Origin: Erwinia typographi
Lineage (GTDB): Bacteria; Pseudomonadota; Gammaproteobacteria; Enterobacterales; Enterobacteriaceae
Reading direction: 5' to 3'
NCBI RefSeq assembly: GCF_000773975.1
Contig: NZ_JRUQ01000062.1
Coordinates: 186,001 to 250,000, forward strand
Length of the DNA: 64,000 nt
Shown piece by piece: positions 56,136 through 64,000 of this stretch. Below the pieces are notes generated by a model. It did not search any database and was not told the DNA's origin. It saw only the letters and a program-made list of their open reading frames with translations. Position 1 is the stretch's first letter, and each line of letters begins with the position of its first letter. A program made the translations under genes and the position numbers.

Positions 56136-56158
56136 GCTGGCCGGGTTGCCCGGCCAGC
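56136..56158 (-). repeat. Hairpin downstream of deoD
   Basis: GCTGGCCGGG-TTG-CCCGGCCAGC, a perfect 10-bp stem 14 bp past the deoD stop. No T-run follows on the minus strand, so it may be a 3'-end stabiliser rather than an intrinsic terminator. Confidence 0.5.
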
Positions 56159-56171
56159 AAAACGGGGTGAA

Positions 56172-56891
56172 TCAGGCTTTGTCGCCCAGCAGCACCGATT
56201 CCAGCGCGATTTTAATCATCTCGCTGAAGGTGGTCTGGCGCTCTGCCGAGGTAGTTTGCTCACCGCTGCGGATATGGTCGGAAACGGTACAGATGGCCAG
56301 CGCTTTCGCACCGAACTCTGCCGCGACGCCGTAGATGCCAGCAGCTTCCATTTCCACGCCGAGGATGCCGTATTTCTCCATCACGTCAAACATCTGCGGG
56401 TCAGGCGTATAGAACAGGTCGGCCGAGAAAATATTGCCCACGCGCGCGTCAACACCCAGCGCTTTAGCCGCATCAACGGCGTTACGCACCATCTCGAAAT
56501 CGGCAATTGCCGCGAAGTCGTGATCCTTAAAGCGCATACGGTTCACTTTAGAATCGGTCGACGCGCCCATGCCGATCACCACGTCGCGCAGCTTAACGTC
56601 TGAACGCACCGCGCCGCAGGAGCCGACGCGAATGATCTTCTTCACGCCAAAATCCGTGATCAGCTCTTTAGCATAGATTGAGCAGGAAGGAATGCCCATG
56701 CCGTGACCCATCACCGAGATTTTGCGGCCCTTATAAGTGCCGGTATAGCCCAGCATTCCGCGCACGTTGTTCACTTCTACCGCGTCCTGCAGGAAGGTTT
56801 CCGCGATGTGCTTAGCGCGCAGCGGATCGCCCGGCATCAGCACTACGTCAGCGAAATCACCCATTTCTGCATTAATATGAGGCGTAGCCAT
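56172..56891 (-). CDS. deoD: Purine nucleoside phosphorylase DeoD
   Basis: Hexameric phosphorylase that splits purine (deoxy)ribonucleosides to base and sugar 1-phosphate. It has 239 residues, equal to E. coli. The N-terminus is [20 protein letters not shown]; the phosphate and base sites are in [13 protein letters not shown] and [20 protein letters not shown], with the late catalytic Asp in [10 protein letters not shown]. Last gene of deoCABD. Confidence 0.98.
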   Translation of the reverse strand: MATPHINAEMGDFADVVLMPGDPLRAKHIAETFLQDAVEVNNVRGMLGYTGTYKGRKISVMGHGMGIPSCSIYAKELITDFGVKKIIRVGSCGAVRSDVKLRDVVIGMGASTDSKVNRMRFKDHDFAAIADFEMVRNAVDAAKALGVDARVGNIFSADLFYTPDPQMFDVMEKYGILGVEMEAAGIYGVAAEFGAKALAICTVSDHIRSGEQTTSAERQTTFSEMIKIALESVLLGDKA

Positions 56892-56950
56892 TTTCTATCC
56901 TTATTAAAGTCTTGCCGACGTCAACACGCCGGCCGGTTACGTTTCGCTGA

Positions 56951-58174
56951 TTACAACATGCTTTTGCCGTATTCCATATCGGAAAGGCCAAAATAGTTCG
57001 CTACGGTCTGGCCAATATCGGCGAAGGTATCACGGTAACCCAGCGAGCCGGGTTTGACGCCAGGGCCATAGATCAGCACCGGAATGTGCTCACGGGTGTG
57101 CTCAGTGCCTTCCCAGCTGGGATCGCAGCCGTGATCGGCGGTAAGGATCAGGATATCGCCCTCTTTCACCAGCGCCATCAGTTCCGGCAGGCGGCGGTCA
57201 AACAGTTCCAGCCCTCCGGCATAGCCAGCGATATCACGACGATGGCCCCAGGTGGAGTCGAAATCAACAAAGTTGGTAAAGACAATGCTGTTGTCCGGCG
57301 CAATCTTCATCTCTGCAATGGTGGCGTCAAACAGCGCATCCAGCCCGGTAGCCTTCACTTTTTTGGTAATGCCGACCTGCGCATAAATATCGGCAATTTT
57401 CCCGACGGAAATCACCTGGCCGTGCTGCTCATCCACCAGTTTTTTCAGGATAGTCGGCGAAGGCGGCTCAACCGCGAGATCGTGACGGTTGCCGGTACGC
57501 TCGAAGTGCCCGGCCTTATCCCCAACGAACGGGCGCGCAATCACGCGGCCGATGTTGTAACCGCCCTCGGTCAGCACCTCGCGGGCGATCTCACACAGCT
57601 TGTAGAGACGATCCAGACCAAAGGTCTCTTCATGACAGGCAATCTGGAATACCGAGTCCGCCGAGGTGTAGAAAATCGGCTTGCCGGTTTTCATGTGCTC
57701 TTCGCCCAGCCGATCGAGGATCACCGTGCCGGACGCGTGGCAGTTGCCCAGATAACCGGGCAGATCGGCCTTTTCCACCAGCAAATCCAGCAGTTCCTGC
57801 GGGAAGCTGTTCTCATTATCAGTAAAGTAGCCCCAGTCGAACAGCACCGGAACGCCGGCAATTTCCCAATGGCCTGACGGCGTGTCTTTTCCGGAGGAAA
57901 GCTCGCTGGCGTAAGCGTAAGCACCAATAATTTCAGCGTTTTTGTCGAGGCCCGGCGGGAATTTCCCGGTCGACTCTTCCGCCGCTTTACCTAACCCTAA
58001 CGCGGTAAGGTTCGGCAGATGCAGCGGCCCTTTACGTCCTTTGTCGGCTTCGCCTCTGAAACACGCTTCGGCAATGTGTCCGAGGGTGTCAGAGCCTTTG
58101 TCGCCGAACTTGTCGGCGTCCCTGCTGGAGCCGATTCCAAAGGAATCAAGCACCATAATAAATGCACGTTTCAT
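56951..58174 (-). CDS. deoB: Phosphopentomutase DeoB
   Basis: Converts deoxyribose 1-phosphate to deoxyribose 5-phosphate. It has 407 residues, as in E. coli, with the metal-binding starts [20 protein letters not shown] and [20 protein letters not shown] of the alkaline-phosphatase superfamily. Its product feeds both deoxyribose-phosphate aldolases encoded in this window. Confidence 0.98.
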   Translation of the reverse strand: MKRAFIMVLDSFGIGSSRDADKFGDKGSDTLGHIAEACFRGEADKGRKGPLHLPNLTALGLGKAAEESTGKFPPGLDKNAEIIGAYAYASELSSGKDTPSGHWEIAGVPVLFDWGYFTDNENSFPQELLDLLVEKADLPGYLGNCHASGTVILDRLGEEHMKTGKPIFYTSADSVFQIACHEETFGLDRLYKLCEIAREVLTEGGYNIGRVIARPFVGDKAGHFERTGNRHDLAVEPPSPTILKKLVDEQHGQVISVGKIADIYAQVGITKKVKATGLDALFDATIAEMKIAPDNSIVFTNFVDFDSTWGHRRDIAGYAGGLELFDRRLPELMALVKEGDILILTADHGCDPSWEGTEHTREHIPVLIYGPGVKPGSLGYRDTFADIGQTVANYFGLSDMEYGKSML

Positions 58175-58236
58175 CCTGATCTCCTGCGTCTTGAACGCGA
58201 TGAGCTTAAATTTTATCGATCGGAATAGTATGACGC

Positions 58237-59559
58237 TTATCCGGTAATTCTGCGATAGATAACTGGCGTCGCCTGCGGTGCGGTTTCGCTTAATGCGATC
58301 GCGCGGGTCACCGCATCGGCGGCTTCCTGCCAGGCCCTTTCAGTCGCCGCGTGGATCACCGCCAGCGGCCGCTGTCCGTCTGCCGTATCGCCAAGCTGCG
58401 CCATCTCGCTGAAACCCACGCTGTAATCCAGCGGATCGCTGGCCTGACGTCGCCCGCCGCCCATCGCCACCACCGCCATCCCCAGCGCCCGGGTATCTAT
58501 CGCACTGACAATGCCCGGTCGGTCCGCATAAAGCGCTTTACTGAGCATTGGCGCTGGCAGGTACTTATCGACCTTCTCGATAAAGTCAGCCGGGCCTTTT
58601 TGCGCCGTCACCATGCGCGCAAACACTTCTGCCGCTTTGCCGTTATCCAGCACCGCCATTAATTTGCCGGTGGCTTCTTCGGTGCTGGCAGCCAGCCCGC
58701 CGGAGAGCAGCATTTCAGCGCTCAGCGCCAGCGTCACTTCCAGCAGGCGTGGGTTGCGGTACTCGCCGGTCAGGAAGCGCACCGCTTCACGAACTTCCAG
58801 CGCGTTGCCAGCGCTGGAGGCAAGCACCTGGTTCATATCCGTCAGCAGTGCGGTCGTTTTACATCCTGCGCCGTTAGCCACGCCAACAATCGACTGCGCC
58901 AGCCGCTCAGACTGTTCAAAGGTAGGCATAAACGCGCCCGATCCCACCTTAACGTCCATCACCAGCGCATCCAGCCCCTCAGCCAGCTTTTTCGCGAGGA
59001 TCGAAGCGGTGATCAGCGGGATCGAATCGACGGTTGCGGTGATATCACGCGTTGCGTAGAAGCGTTTGTCGGCCGGTGCCAGCGAGTTAGTCTGGCCGAT
59101 GATCGCGACGCCCACCTCTTTGATGATGCGGCGGAAAGTCTCATCGTCGGGGAAAATATCAAAACCGGGAATCGCTTCCAGCTTGTCCAGCGTGCCGCCG
59201 GTGTGGCCCAGGCCACGGCCGGAAATCATCGGCACATAGCCACCGCAGGCCGCCACCATCGGCCCCAGCATCAGCGAGGTGACGTCGCCCACGCCGCCGG
59301 TAGAGTGCTTATCCACCACAGGGCCATTCAGGTTAAGCGCCTGCCAATTCAGCACCGAGCCGGAGTCACGCATAGCCATAGTCAGGGCGACGCGCTCCTC
59401 CAGGCTCATATCGTGAAAATAAATGGTCATTGCCAGCGCGGCAATTTGCCCTTCAGAAACGGTATTGTCCCGCACGCCATTGATGAAGAAGCGGATCTCT
59501 TCTTCACTCAGCGCCTGGCCGTCCCTTTTTTTACGAATAATTTCTTGTGGCAGGAACAC
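58237..59559 (-). CDS. deoA: Thymidine phosphorylase DeoA
   Basis: Splits thymidine and deoxyuridine to base and deoxyribose 1-phosphate. The 440-residue protein equals E. coli DeoA in length and has the signature [19 protein letters not shown] and [17 protein letters not shown] place the start at the GTG at 59559 ([14 protein letters not shown]), preceded by AGGGGG at the right distance, rather than at a TTG 15 bp upstream. It begins 18 bp after the deoC stop. Confidence 0.96.
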   Translation of the reverse strand: MFLPQEIIRKKRDGQALSEEEIRFFINGVRDNTVSEGQIAALAMTIYFHDMSLEERVALTMAMRDSGSVLNWQALNLNGPVVDKHSTGGVGDVTSLMLGPMVAACGGYVPMISGRGLGHTGGTLDKLEAIPGFDIFPDDETFRRIIKEVGVAIIGQTNSLAPADKRFYATRDITATVDSIPLITASILAKKLAEGLDALVMDVKVGSGAFMPTFEQSERLAQSIVGVANGAGCKTTALLTDMNQVLASSAGNALEVREAVRFLTGEYRNPRLLEVTLALSAEMLLSGGLAASTEEATGKLMAVLDNGKAAEVFARMVTAQKGPADFIEKVDKYLPAPMLSKALYADRPGIVSAIDTRALGMAVVAMGGGRRQASDPLDYSVGFSEMAQLGDTADGQRPLAVIHAATERAWQEAADAVTRAIALSETAPQATPVIYRRITG

Positions 59560-59577
59560 GTTGCCCCCTGGCAAAAA

Positions 59578-60357
59578 TTAATAGGCTGAATCGCTTTTAG
59601 CCGCTGAATGTCCCGCCGCGTTCAGCAGGCTGGCTAACAGGCTGGAGGCGCCAAAGCGGAAGTGGCGGGCATCCGCCCAGTCGCTGCCCAGGATCTCGTC
59701 CGCCAGCTTCAGGTAGATTGCCGCGTCTTCAGCGGTACGGACGCCTCCGGCAGGTTTAAAGCCAACCTGGTGCTTAACGCCTTTCTTCGCAATCACCCGC
59801 AGCATGATTTCCGCCACTTCCGGCGTGGCGTTGACCGGCACTTTACCGGTAGAGGTTTTAATAAAATCCGCACCGGCATCGATCGCGATTTCTGACGCTT
59901 TGCGGATCAGCTCTGGCGTTTTCAGCTCGCCGGTTTCGATAATCACTTTCAGCAGAACGTCCGCAGCCTCACAGGCTTGCTTACAGGCGCTGACGATCTC
60001 ATAACCAATTTCTTCATTTCCGGCGATCAGCGCGCGGTAAGGGAACACCACGTCAACTTCGTCGGCGCCGTAGGCGATCGCTGCGTGGGTTTCGGCCAGC
60101 GCAATTTCCTTGTCGTCGTTACCGTGTGGGAAATTAGTGACGGTCGCAATGCGGATATCCGGCGTGCCCTGCTCGCGCAGCGTCTTGCGGGCAATTGGGA
60201 TAAAACGTGGATAGATGCAGATGGCGGCGGTGTTGCCTGACGGCGTTTTAGCCTGATGGCACAGGGCGATCACCTTCTCGTCGGTGTCATCATCATTCAG
60301 CGTGGTCAAATCCATCAGCTTCAGCGCGCGTACGGCAGCAGCGGTTACGTCGGTCAT
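59578..60357 (-). CDS. deoC: Deoxyribose-phosphate aldolase DeoC, enterobacterial long type
   Basis: Class I aldolase, 259 residues as in E. coli. The Schiff-base lysine is in [14 protein letters not shown] (Lys167), with proton-relay residues in [13 protein letters not shown]. The start at [16 protein letters not shown] replaces a codon 60 bp upstream. It is the first gene of deoCABD. A second, short-type aldolase gene is at 43829-44503. Confidence 0.98.
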   Translation of the reverse strand: MTDVTAAAVRALKLMDLTTLNDDDTDEKVIALCHQAKTPSGNTAAICIYPRFIPIARKTLREQGTPDIRIATVTNFPHGNDDKEIALAETHAAIAYGADEVDVVFPYRALIAGNEEIGYEIVSACKQACEAADVLLKVIIETGELKTPELIRKASEIAIDAGADFIKTSTGKVPVNATPEVAEIMLRVIAKKGVKHQVGFKPAGGVRTAEDAAIYLKLADEILGSDWADARHFRFGASSLLASLLNAAGHSAAKSDSAY

Positions 60358-60440
60358 TTTGTTCTCCAGAGAATGTTTCAGGCGGCTTCCCTTTATGCCG
60401 GGGCAGGTTCTTTCCACCTGAGCCCACTAACGGGCTGTAA

Positions 60441-60456
60441 TGTTAAAATTATAACG
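60441..60456. promoter_or_regulatory. DeoR-type operator E in deoC leader
   Basis: TGTTAAAATTATAACG fits TGTTA-N6-TAACA with one change at the last base. It lies 84 bp before the deoC start. Confidence 0.65.
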
Positions 60457-60527
60457 GCAGCGGCTGAACCACTTCCGTGATGAAATTCACGAACAGGTAA
60501 TTTTCGTTGCAAGAATTGTACATTGCA

Positions 60528-60543
60528 TGTGATTAATATCACA
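60528..60543. promoter_or_regulatory. CRP site of the deo operon
   Basis: TGTGATTAATATCACA is a perfect match to TGTGA-N6-TCACA. CRP activates deoP2 in E. coli. Confidence 0.85.
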
Positions 60544-60575
60544 TAAAATCACGTTACCCACACGATGTAATGGGC

Positions 60576-60589
60576 TTGTTGCGCAACAA
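60576..60589. promoter_or_regulatory. Candidate CytR site of the deo operon
   Basis: TTGTTGCGCAACAA holds the CytR half-sites GTTGC and GCAAC as an inverted pair next to the CRP site. CytR represses deo together with CRP in E. coli. Confidence 0.55.
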
Positions 60590-60619
60590 ATAGCGTGTTA
60601 GCGTATCATCACTTTAAAA

Positions 60620-60635
60620 TGTTAAAATAATAACA
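60620..60635. promoter_or_regulatory. DeoR-type operator D upstream of deoC
   Basis: TGTTAAAATAATAACA is a full match to TGTTA-N6-TAACA. It lies 179 bp (about 17 helical turns) from operator E, a spacing that allows looping. The rest of the 368-bp region between deoC and yjjV holds no gene. Confidence 0.75.
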
Positions 60636-60725
60636 TTCATCAGCCAGCATGGCAGTTACTGATGACAGTAGACCCGGCGGGCCTAGCGCGCACCGTATCG
60701 GGGGGAACTTTAAGAGTTTAGCCAG

Positions 60726-61502
60726 TCAGAGCTGAAAAAGCGTGCGGGTATTCTCACGAAGGGTTTCGGCTATTTCCTGCGGAGATTCTGGCCGCAGTTC
60801 ACACAGGCTTTGCCAGACATTTTTGACCCGCTCGGGGCGGTTGGGCTGGCCCTGAAATCCCTGTAGCGGCATATCCGGCGCATCGGTTTCCAGCAGCAGG
60901 GAAGTTAACGGCAGTCGGGCGATGGTGCTGCGGGTTTTGCTGGCGCGCTCATAGGTGATGGTGCCGCCAACGCCAATGGCGTAACCCGCACGGATAAAGG
61001 CCAGCGCCTGCTGCTCGCTGCCCGCAAAGCCATGCACTACGCCGCCTCGGGGAAGATCGAGACGCTTAAGGTGCTGCGCGAGCTTATCGTGAGTGCGTCT
61101 TGAATGAAGGATTACCGGCAAATCGTAGCGCTTTGCCAGCCTTAACTGCGCATCCAGCACCCTTTCCTGCTTCTCAAACTGCGGATCGTCGATAAACAGA
61201 TCCAACCCGATCTCACCGATAGCCACCAGCTTTTCCGGCTGCTGCTTCAGCCAGTTTTCCAGCCGCTCGAGGTGGGCATCCTCATACTGAGCAATCGCCA
61301 TCGGGTGCGTACCCAATGCAGCATAGAGCGGCGCCCAGCGATTGGCCAATTCCATCACTCCGTCAAAACGATCTGCCGCGACGCCAACCACGATGATCTT
61401 CTCCACCCCGGCCTGGGCCGCCAGGCGTAAACTCTGCTCTTCGCTGCCGGAAAAAGGGGCAAAATCAAAATGGCAGTGCGTATCGACAAAGGTTGGGGTC
61501 AT
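60726..61502 (-). CDS. yjjV: TatD-family metal-dependent hydrolase YjjV
   Basis: A 258-residue TatD-type metallo-hydrolase. Metal ligands are in FVDTHCHFDF (HxH), IGEIGLDLF, ILHSRRTH and LLETDAPDMP. Family members are DNases or phosphoesterases; the substrate of YjjV is not firmly known. Its start overlaps the yjjU stop by four bases, so translation is coupled. In E. coli yjjW and yjjI lie between yjjV and deoC; they are missing here. Confidence 0.94.
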   Translation of the reverse strand: MTPTFVDTHCHFDFAPFSGSEEQSLRLAAQAGVEKIIVVGVAADRFDGVMELANRWAPLYAALGTHPMAIAQYEDAHLERLENWLKQQPEKLVAIGEIGLDLFIDDPQFEKQERVLDAQLRLAKRYDLPVILHSRRTHDKLAQHLKRLDLPRGGVVHGFAGSEQQALAFIRAGYAIGVGGTITYERASKTRSTIARLPLTSLLLETDAPDMPLQGFQGQPNRPERVKNVWQSLCELRPESPQEIAETLRENTRTLFQL

Positions 61503-62551
61503 GCCAGCGAGCCTTTATCGTAATCGGCATCGTTACCCGCCAGCGGGTCGAGGATAATGCCCCGATGTACCGGCTCATTGGCTGCCGGAGCCGGTGCTAC
61601 CACCGGCGACGTGCTGCTCAGCGATTCCTGCTGATGCAGCCACTGGCCCACCGTCGCCAGGAAATAGCGACCGCAGCGGCGACCCAGATGGTAATCCTGA
61701 TTCAGCGAGGCCACACGGCTGCCCAGCGCCATGCTGGCAAGTACATGCGGCGGGAAGATTTCCACGATGTTCAGCTTGCCCGGCGGGTTTTCAATGAAGT
61801 CCTGCGTGGCGCGGTAGCTCTCTTCATGCAGATGCATAATGTTGACCAGCGGCTGCAACGCGCTGTCGGTTAGCCAGCGCTCAATGCGCTTCAGCCACTG
61901 CGGCGTATAGGTCATCTGCGAAGGAACCGTTCGGATAACCACGATTGTTTCCGCGCCGCGCCGCGCGGCTTCCCTCACCGGAATGGCATCGCTGATGCCG
62001 CCGTCAAGATAGCTGATGCCGTCAAGATCGACTCCGGGACGATACAGACCGGGGATCGCGCTGGAAGCCTTAATAATATTCAGCCAGTTCGCCGCCGTTG
62101 GCGCAAAATAGCCCGGCGAGTAATCATCGCTGCGACAGGCGCACATATAGAACTCGCGCCCCGCTGAAAACATCTTCTCTCCCGCTTCCATCGCTAAAGG
62201 AAACTCCTGCGCGGTGACATCCACCAGCCAGTCGAGATCGATAAGATGACCGCCGCGCACAAAGCGCAGCGGGTTGAAAAACAGCTTACTGGTAGTGTAA
62301 CGGGTGATTACCCTGCGGGCGTAGCCCGGCTGGCCGCAGACATAGGCAGACAGGTTCTGTGCCCCGGCGGAGGTGCCAAGCATTAAATCAAAGGGGTTGA
62401 AGTTGGCGCGCTGAAATTCGTCCAGCACGCCAGCGGTGAAGATACCGCGCTGCCCACCGCCTTCGCAGACCAGCGCCAGCTTGCCCGGACGAAACGGGGG
62501 CAGTGCCAGCGGCGCTATGTTGCCAAGGGTGATGGGAATGCGTTGGCCCAC
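61499..62551 (-). CDS. yjjU: Patatin-like phospholipase YjjU
   Basis: A 350-residue patatin-family protein. The oxyanion-hole motif is CEGGGQRGIFTAG and the nucleophile elbow GTSAG (about residues 60-64), with the catalytic Asp in YLDGGISDAIPV. No signal peptide. The cellular substrate is unknown. The N-terminus MGQRIPITLGNIAPLAL is the same as in E. coli YjjU. First gene of a yjjU-yjjV unit. Confidence 0.94.
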   Translation of the reverse strand: MGQRIPITLGNIAPLALPPFRPGKLALVCEGGGQRGIFTAGVLDEFQRANFNPFDLMLGTSAGAQNLSAYVCGQPGYARRVITRYTTSKLFFNPLRFVRGGHLIDLDWLVDVTAQEFPLAMEAGEKMFSAGREFYMCACRSDDYSPGYFAPTAANWLNIIKASSAIPGLYRPGVDLDGISYLDGGISDAIPVREAARRGAETIVVIRTVPSQMTYTPQWLKRIERWLTDSALQPLVNIMHLHEESYRATQDFIENPPGKLNIVEIFPPHVLASMALGSRVASLNQDYHLGRRCGRYFLATVGQWLHQQESLSSTSPVVAPAPAANEPVHRGIILDPLAGNDADYDKGSLA

Positions 62552-62649
62552 GGTCGGTATCCTCTAAAGATGAATTACCGGAGGATAGCCTGGATAAGGT
62601 AAAACTGTTTGGCGGTTTTTGCGGTCAATTGTTTCAGTCTGAAAATGCC

Positions 62650-62674
62650 AGAGGCCAGTCGATGACTGGCCTCT
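62650..62674 (-). terminator. Hairpin after ytjA
   Basis: AGAGGCCAGTC-GAT-GACTGGCCTCT, a perfect 11-bp stem, followed on the minus strand by GGCATTTTC. It lies 23 bp past the ytjA stop. Probable terminator with a weak T-tract. Confidence 0.6.
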
Positions 62675-62696
62675 GTTAAGACAACTGTTATGCGGT

Positions 62697-62858
62697 CTAT
62701 AACTTCTTGCGGCCTGTGAACAGGCTGATCAGGAAGATAATAATACCGACAACGAAGACGATTTTAGCTGCCCATGCGGCTGTACCAGCCAGACCACCAA
62801 AACCTAACGCTGCGGCGATAAGCGCGATAATCAGAAAAATAATGCCCCAACGAAACAT
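62697..62858 (-). CDS. ytjA: DUF1328 small membrane protein YtjA
   Basis: A 53-residue protein, [20 protein letters not shown] at the start and [12 protein letters not shown] at the end. It has two hydrophobic segments joined by a glycine/alanine turn, the standard DUF1328 (UPF0391) pattern. It is likely an inner-membrane protein of unknown function. The ATG follows AAGGAGAGGCTT. Gene order osmY-ytjA-yjjU equals E. coli. Confidence 0.93.
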   Translation of the reverse strand: MFRWGIIFLIIALIAAALGFGGLAGTAAWAAKIVFVVGIIIFLISLFTGRKKL

Positions 62859-62989
62859 AAGCCTCTCCTTACCCTATATGTAGAAATAAAATGTCTGATT
62901 TATATGCCGGTCATGACTGGCCGACGGGATTATTCTCTTCACCCATTTTCGATACGGACCGCCGCACTGCAAGGCGGCCCGTCTCAACT

Positions 62990-63604
62990 TTATGACTTCA
63001 CAGCCAGATCGTTCTTAACGCTTTTCACGCCATCAATCGCTTTGGCAATGCTTTCGGCACGTTCAGACTGCGCCTGGCTCTTCACCGTACCCGAAAGCTG
63101 CACAACGCCATTGGTGGTTTCAACTTTCACATTGCGTGAAGGAACAATGTCATCCGCTAACAGTTTAGCTTTAATTTCGCTGGTCGTTGCCGTATCGCCG
63201 GCATAACCGCTTACGCTTGCTTTTGTGCTGTCTTTAACGTGCAGTTTGTCGCTTACGGATTTAACGCCTTCGACTTTTTTGGCCGCCGCAACGGCCAGTT
63301 CGGCCTGATCCTGCGAAGGCACAAAACCACTCAGCGTCACCACGCCTGAATGAGTCTTAACGGAGATATCCGTGCTTTTAATTGCGTCGTCATCTACCAG
63401 AGCGGCTTTCACCTTGGCAGTAACGCCGCTGTCATCCATGTACCCACCGACTTTTTTCATAGAGCTATCGATTTTGGAACCCGCGCTGTCGGCTGCGTTT
63501 TGCGTTTTGTTCATCATGGAGTCTTCCGCCATTGCAGAACCACTTACCAGCGCAGAACCTACCAGTACAGCCATCAGGGTTTTAGTAATCTTAGTCGTCT
63601 TCAT
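62990..63604 (-). CDS. osmY: Osmotically inducible periplasmic protein OsmY
   Basis: A 204-residue periplasmic protein with a signal peptide ending GSAMAED and two BON domains (about 58-125 and 136-204; the second ends [17 protein letters not shown]). In E. coli it is a stationary-phase and osmotic stress protein with chaperone activity, under sigma-S. About 305 bp separate it from prfC; that gap holds the osmY promoter region and the prfC terminator. Confidence 0.96.
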   Translation of the reverse strand: MKTTKITKTLMAVLVGSALVSGSAMAEDSMMNKTQNAADSAGSKIDSSMKKVGGYMDDSGVTAKVKAALVDDDAIKSTDISVKTHSGVVTLSGFVPSQDQAELAVAAAKKVEGVKSVSDKLHVKDSTKASVSGYAGDTATTSEIKAKLLADDIVPSRNVKVETTNGVVQLSGTVKSQAQSERAESIAKAIDGVKSVKNDLAVKS

Positions 63605-63847
63605 CGATCATTCCTTCTTCATGTTATTACACTCACAAGTGTGAGCTTTCAGTCACAAACGACGTGACTGCAGTAAGTGAGACGTTGCAGCTACCGCGCC
63701 GCATATTTTGCGTCCGTTAGAAATAAATATAGACGCTAATCAGGATTTCACCGCTGGTTGTGGTTGATATGATGGATAAATGCGCAAAAAACAGCTTTTT
63801 TAAGAGCAGTCTGTAGCGGGGCGGGGCAGAGAGGGGGAGATAGGACG

Positions 63848-63883
63848 AAAAAAAGCGATGCGCGGTTCAGCGCATCACTTTTT
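63848..63883 (-). terminator. prfC terminator
   Basis: On the minus strand GTGATGCGC, a 6-base loop and GCGCATCGC are followed by seven T residues, 27 bp past the prfC stop. Confidence 0.88.
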
Positions 63884-63909
63884 CAGTATAGACGAGGATT
63901 GACGACCTG

Positions 63910-64000
63910 TTAGTGCTCACGCGTTTTACGGAACACCACCTCAGGATAACGCTCCTGAGTAATGTTAAGATTTACCATCGTCGGCGCGATGTAGGTCAGA
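63910..64000 (-). CDS. prfC: Peptide chain release factor 3, C-terminal end (partial)
   Basis: Only the last 29 codons are in the window. The encoded end, including APTMVNLNITQERYPEVVF and RKTREH, matches the C-terminus of E. coli RF3. RF3 is a GTPase that recycles RF1 and RF2 from the ribosome after termination. The gene continues past the right edge. Confidence 0.95.
   Translation of the reverse strand, partial: LTYIAPTMVNLNITQERYPEVVFRKTREH

Noticed and set aside
56136..56158. Hairpin after deoD as an intrinsic terminator
   Set aside because: The strong stem is followed on the minus strand by AGTAAAAA rather than a T-run, so I list it only as a hairpin.
1..64000. CRISPR arrays, rRNA, tRNA, insertion sequences or prophage
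   Set aside because: No regularly spaced direct repeats, cloverleaf genes, transposase or phage structural genes were recognised on either strand.

Overview
The window is a chromosomal segment of an enterobacterium (order Enterobacterales). Gene order follows the Escherichia coli region around the genome zero point, read in the opposite direction: dnaJ-dnaK-satP-mog-talB-yaaA-thrCBA-thrL-lasT-arcA-creA-rob-gpmB-yjjX-trpR-slt, then ettA-nadR-radA-serB-ytjB-yjjJ-deoDBAC-yjjV-yjjU-ytjA-osmY-prfC. Protein lengths match the E. coli orthologues closely. A hrp-box promoter in front of a type III chaperone/effector-like pair, and the carbon and nitrogen scavenging cassettes, fit a plant-associated Erwinia or Pantoea type organism. 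This is inference; the species cannot be fixed from the sequence.

Layout. 1-4.9 kb: a partial DUF1097 membrane protein, a DoxX protein, and a glycoside-use locus (LacI regulator, cytoplasmic clan GH-A hydrolase, GPH-type symporter). 4.9-13.2 kb: core genes dnaJK, satP, mog, talB and yaaA, with one extra MFS transporter. 13.3-16.0 kb: two inserted genes that look like a tandem-domain type III secretion chaperone and its secreted substrate, behind a candidate HrpL promoter. 16.0-28.3 kb: core genes from the attenuated thr operon to slt.

28.3-46.3 kb is an 18-kb accessory block between slt and ettA with three parts. The first is ATP-dependent urea use: allophanate hydrolase, urea carboxylase, a GntR regulator and the UrtABCDE importer, behind a candidate sigma-54 promoter. 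The second is 2-deoxyribose catabolism: mutarotase-like protein, permease and deoxyribokinase, divergent from a short-type deoxyribose-phosphate aldolase and DeoR. The third is a D-2-hydroxyacid dehydrogenase. 46.5-64 kb: core genes again, with a LysR/quinone-oxidoreductase pair inserted between ettA and nadR. The window ends inside prfC.

How parts connect. Three DeoR-type 16-bp boxes lie in the deoK/deoC2 divergent promoter region and two lie upstream of the core deoCABD operon 15 kb away. The accessory DeoR therefore probably controls both free-deoxyribose use and nucleoside salvage. The urea genes form a full route from import through allophanate to ammonia and CO2. The chaperone/effector pair has no secretion apparatus in the window, so it would depend on a Hrp system elsewhere in the genome. 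No rRNA, tRNA, CRISPR array or insertion sequence was seen.
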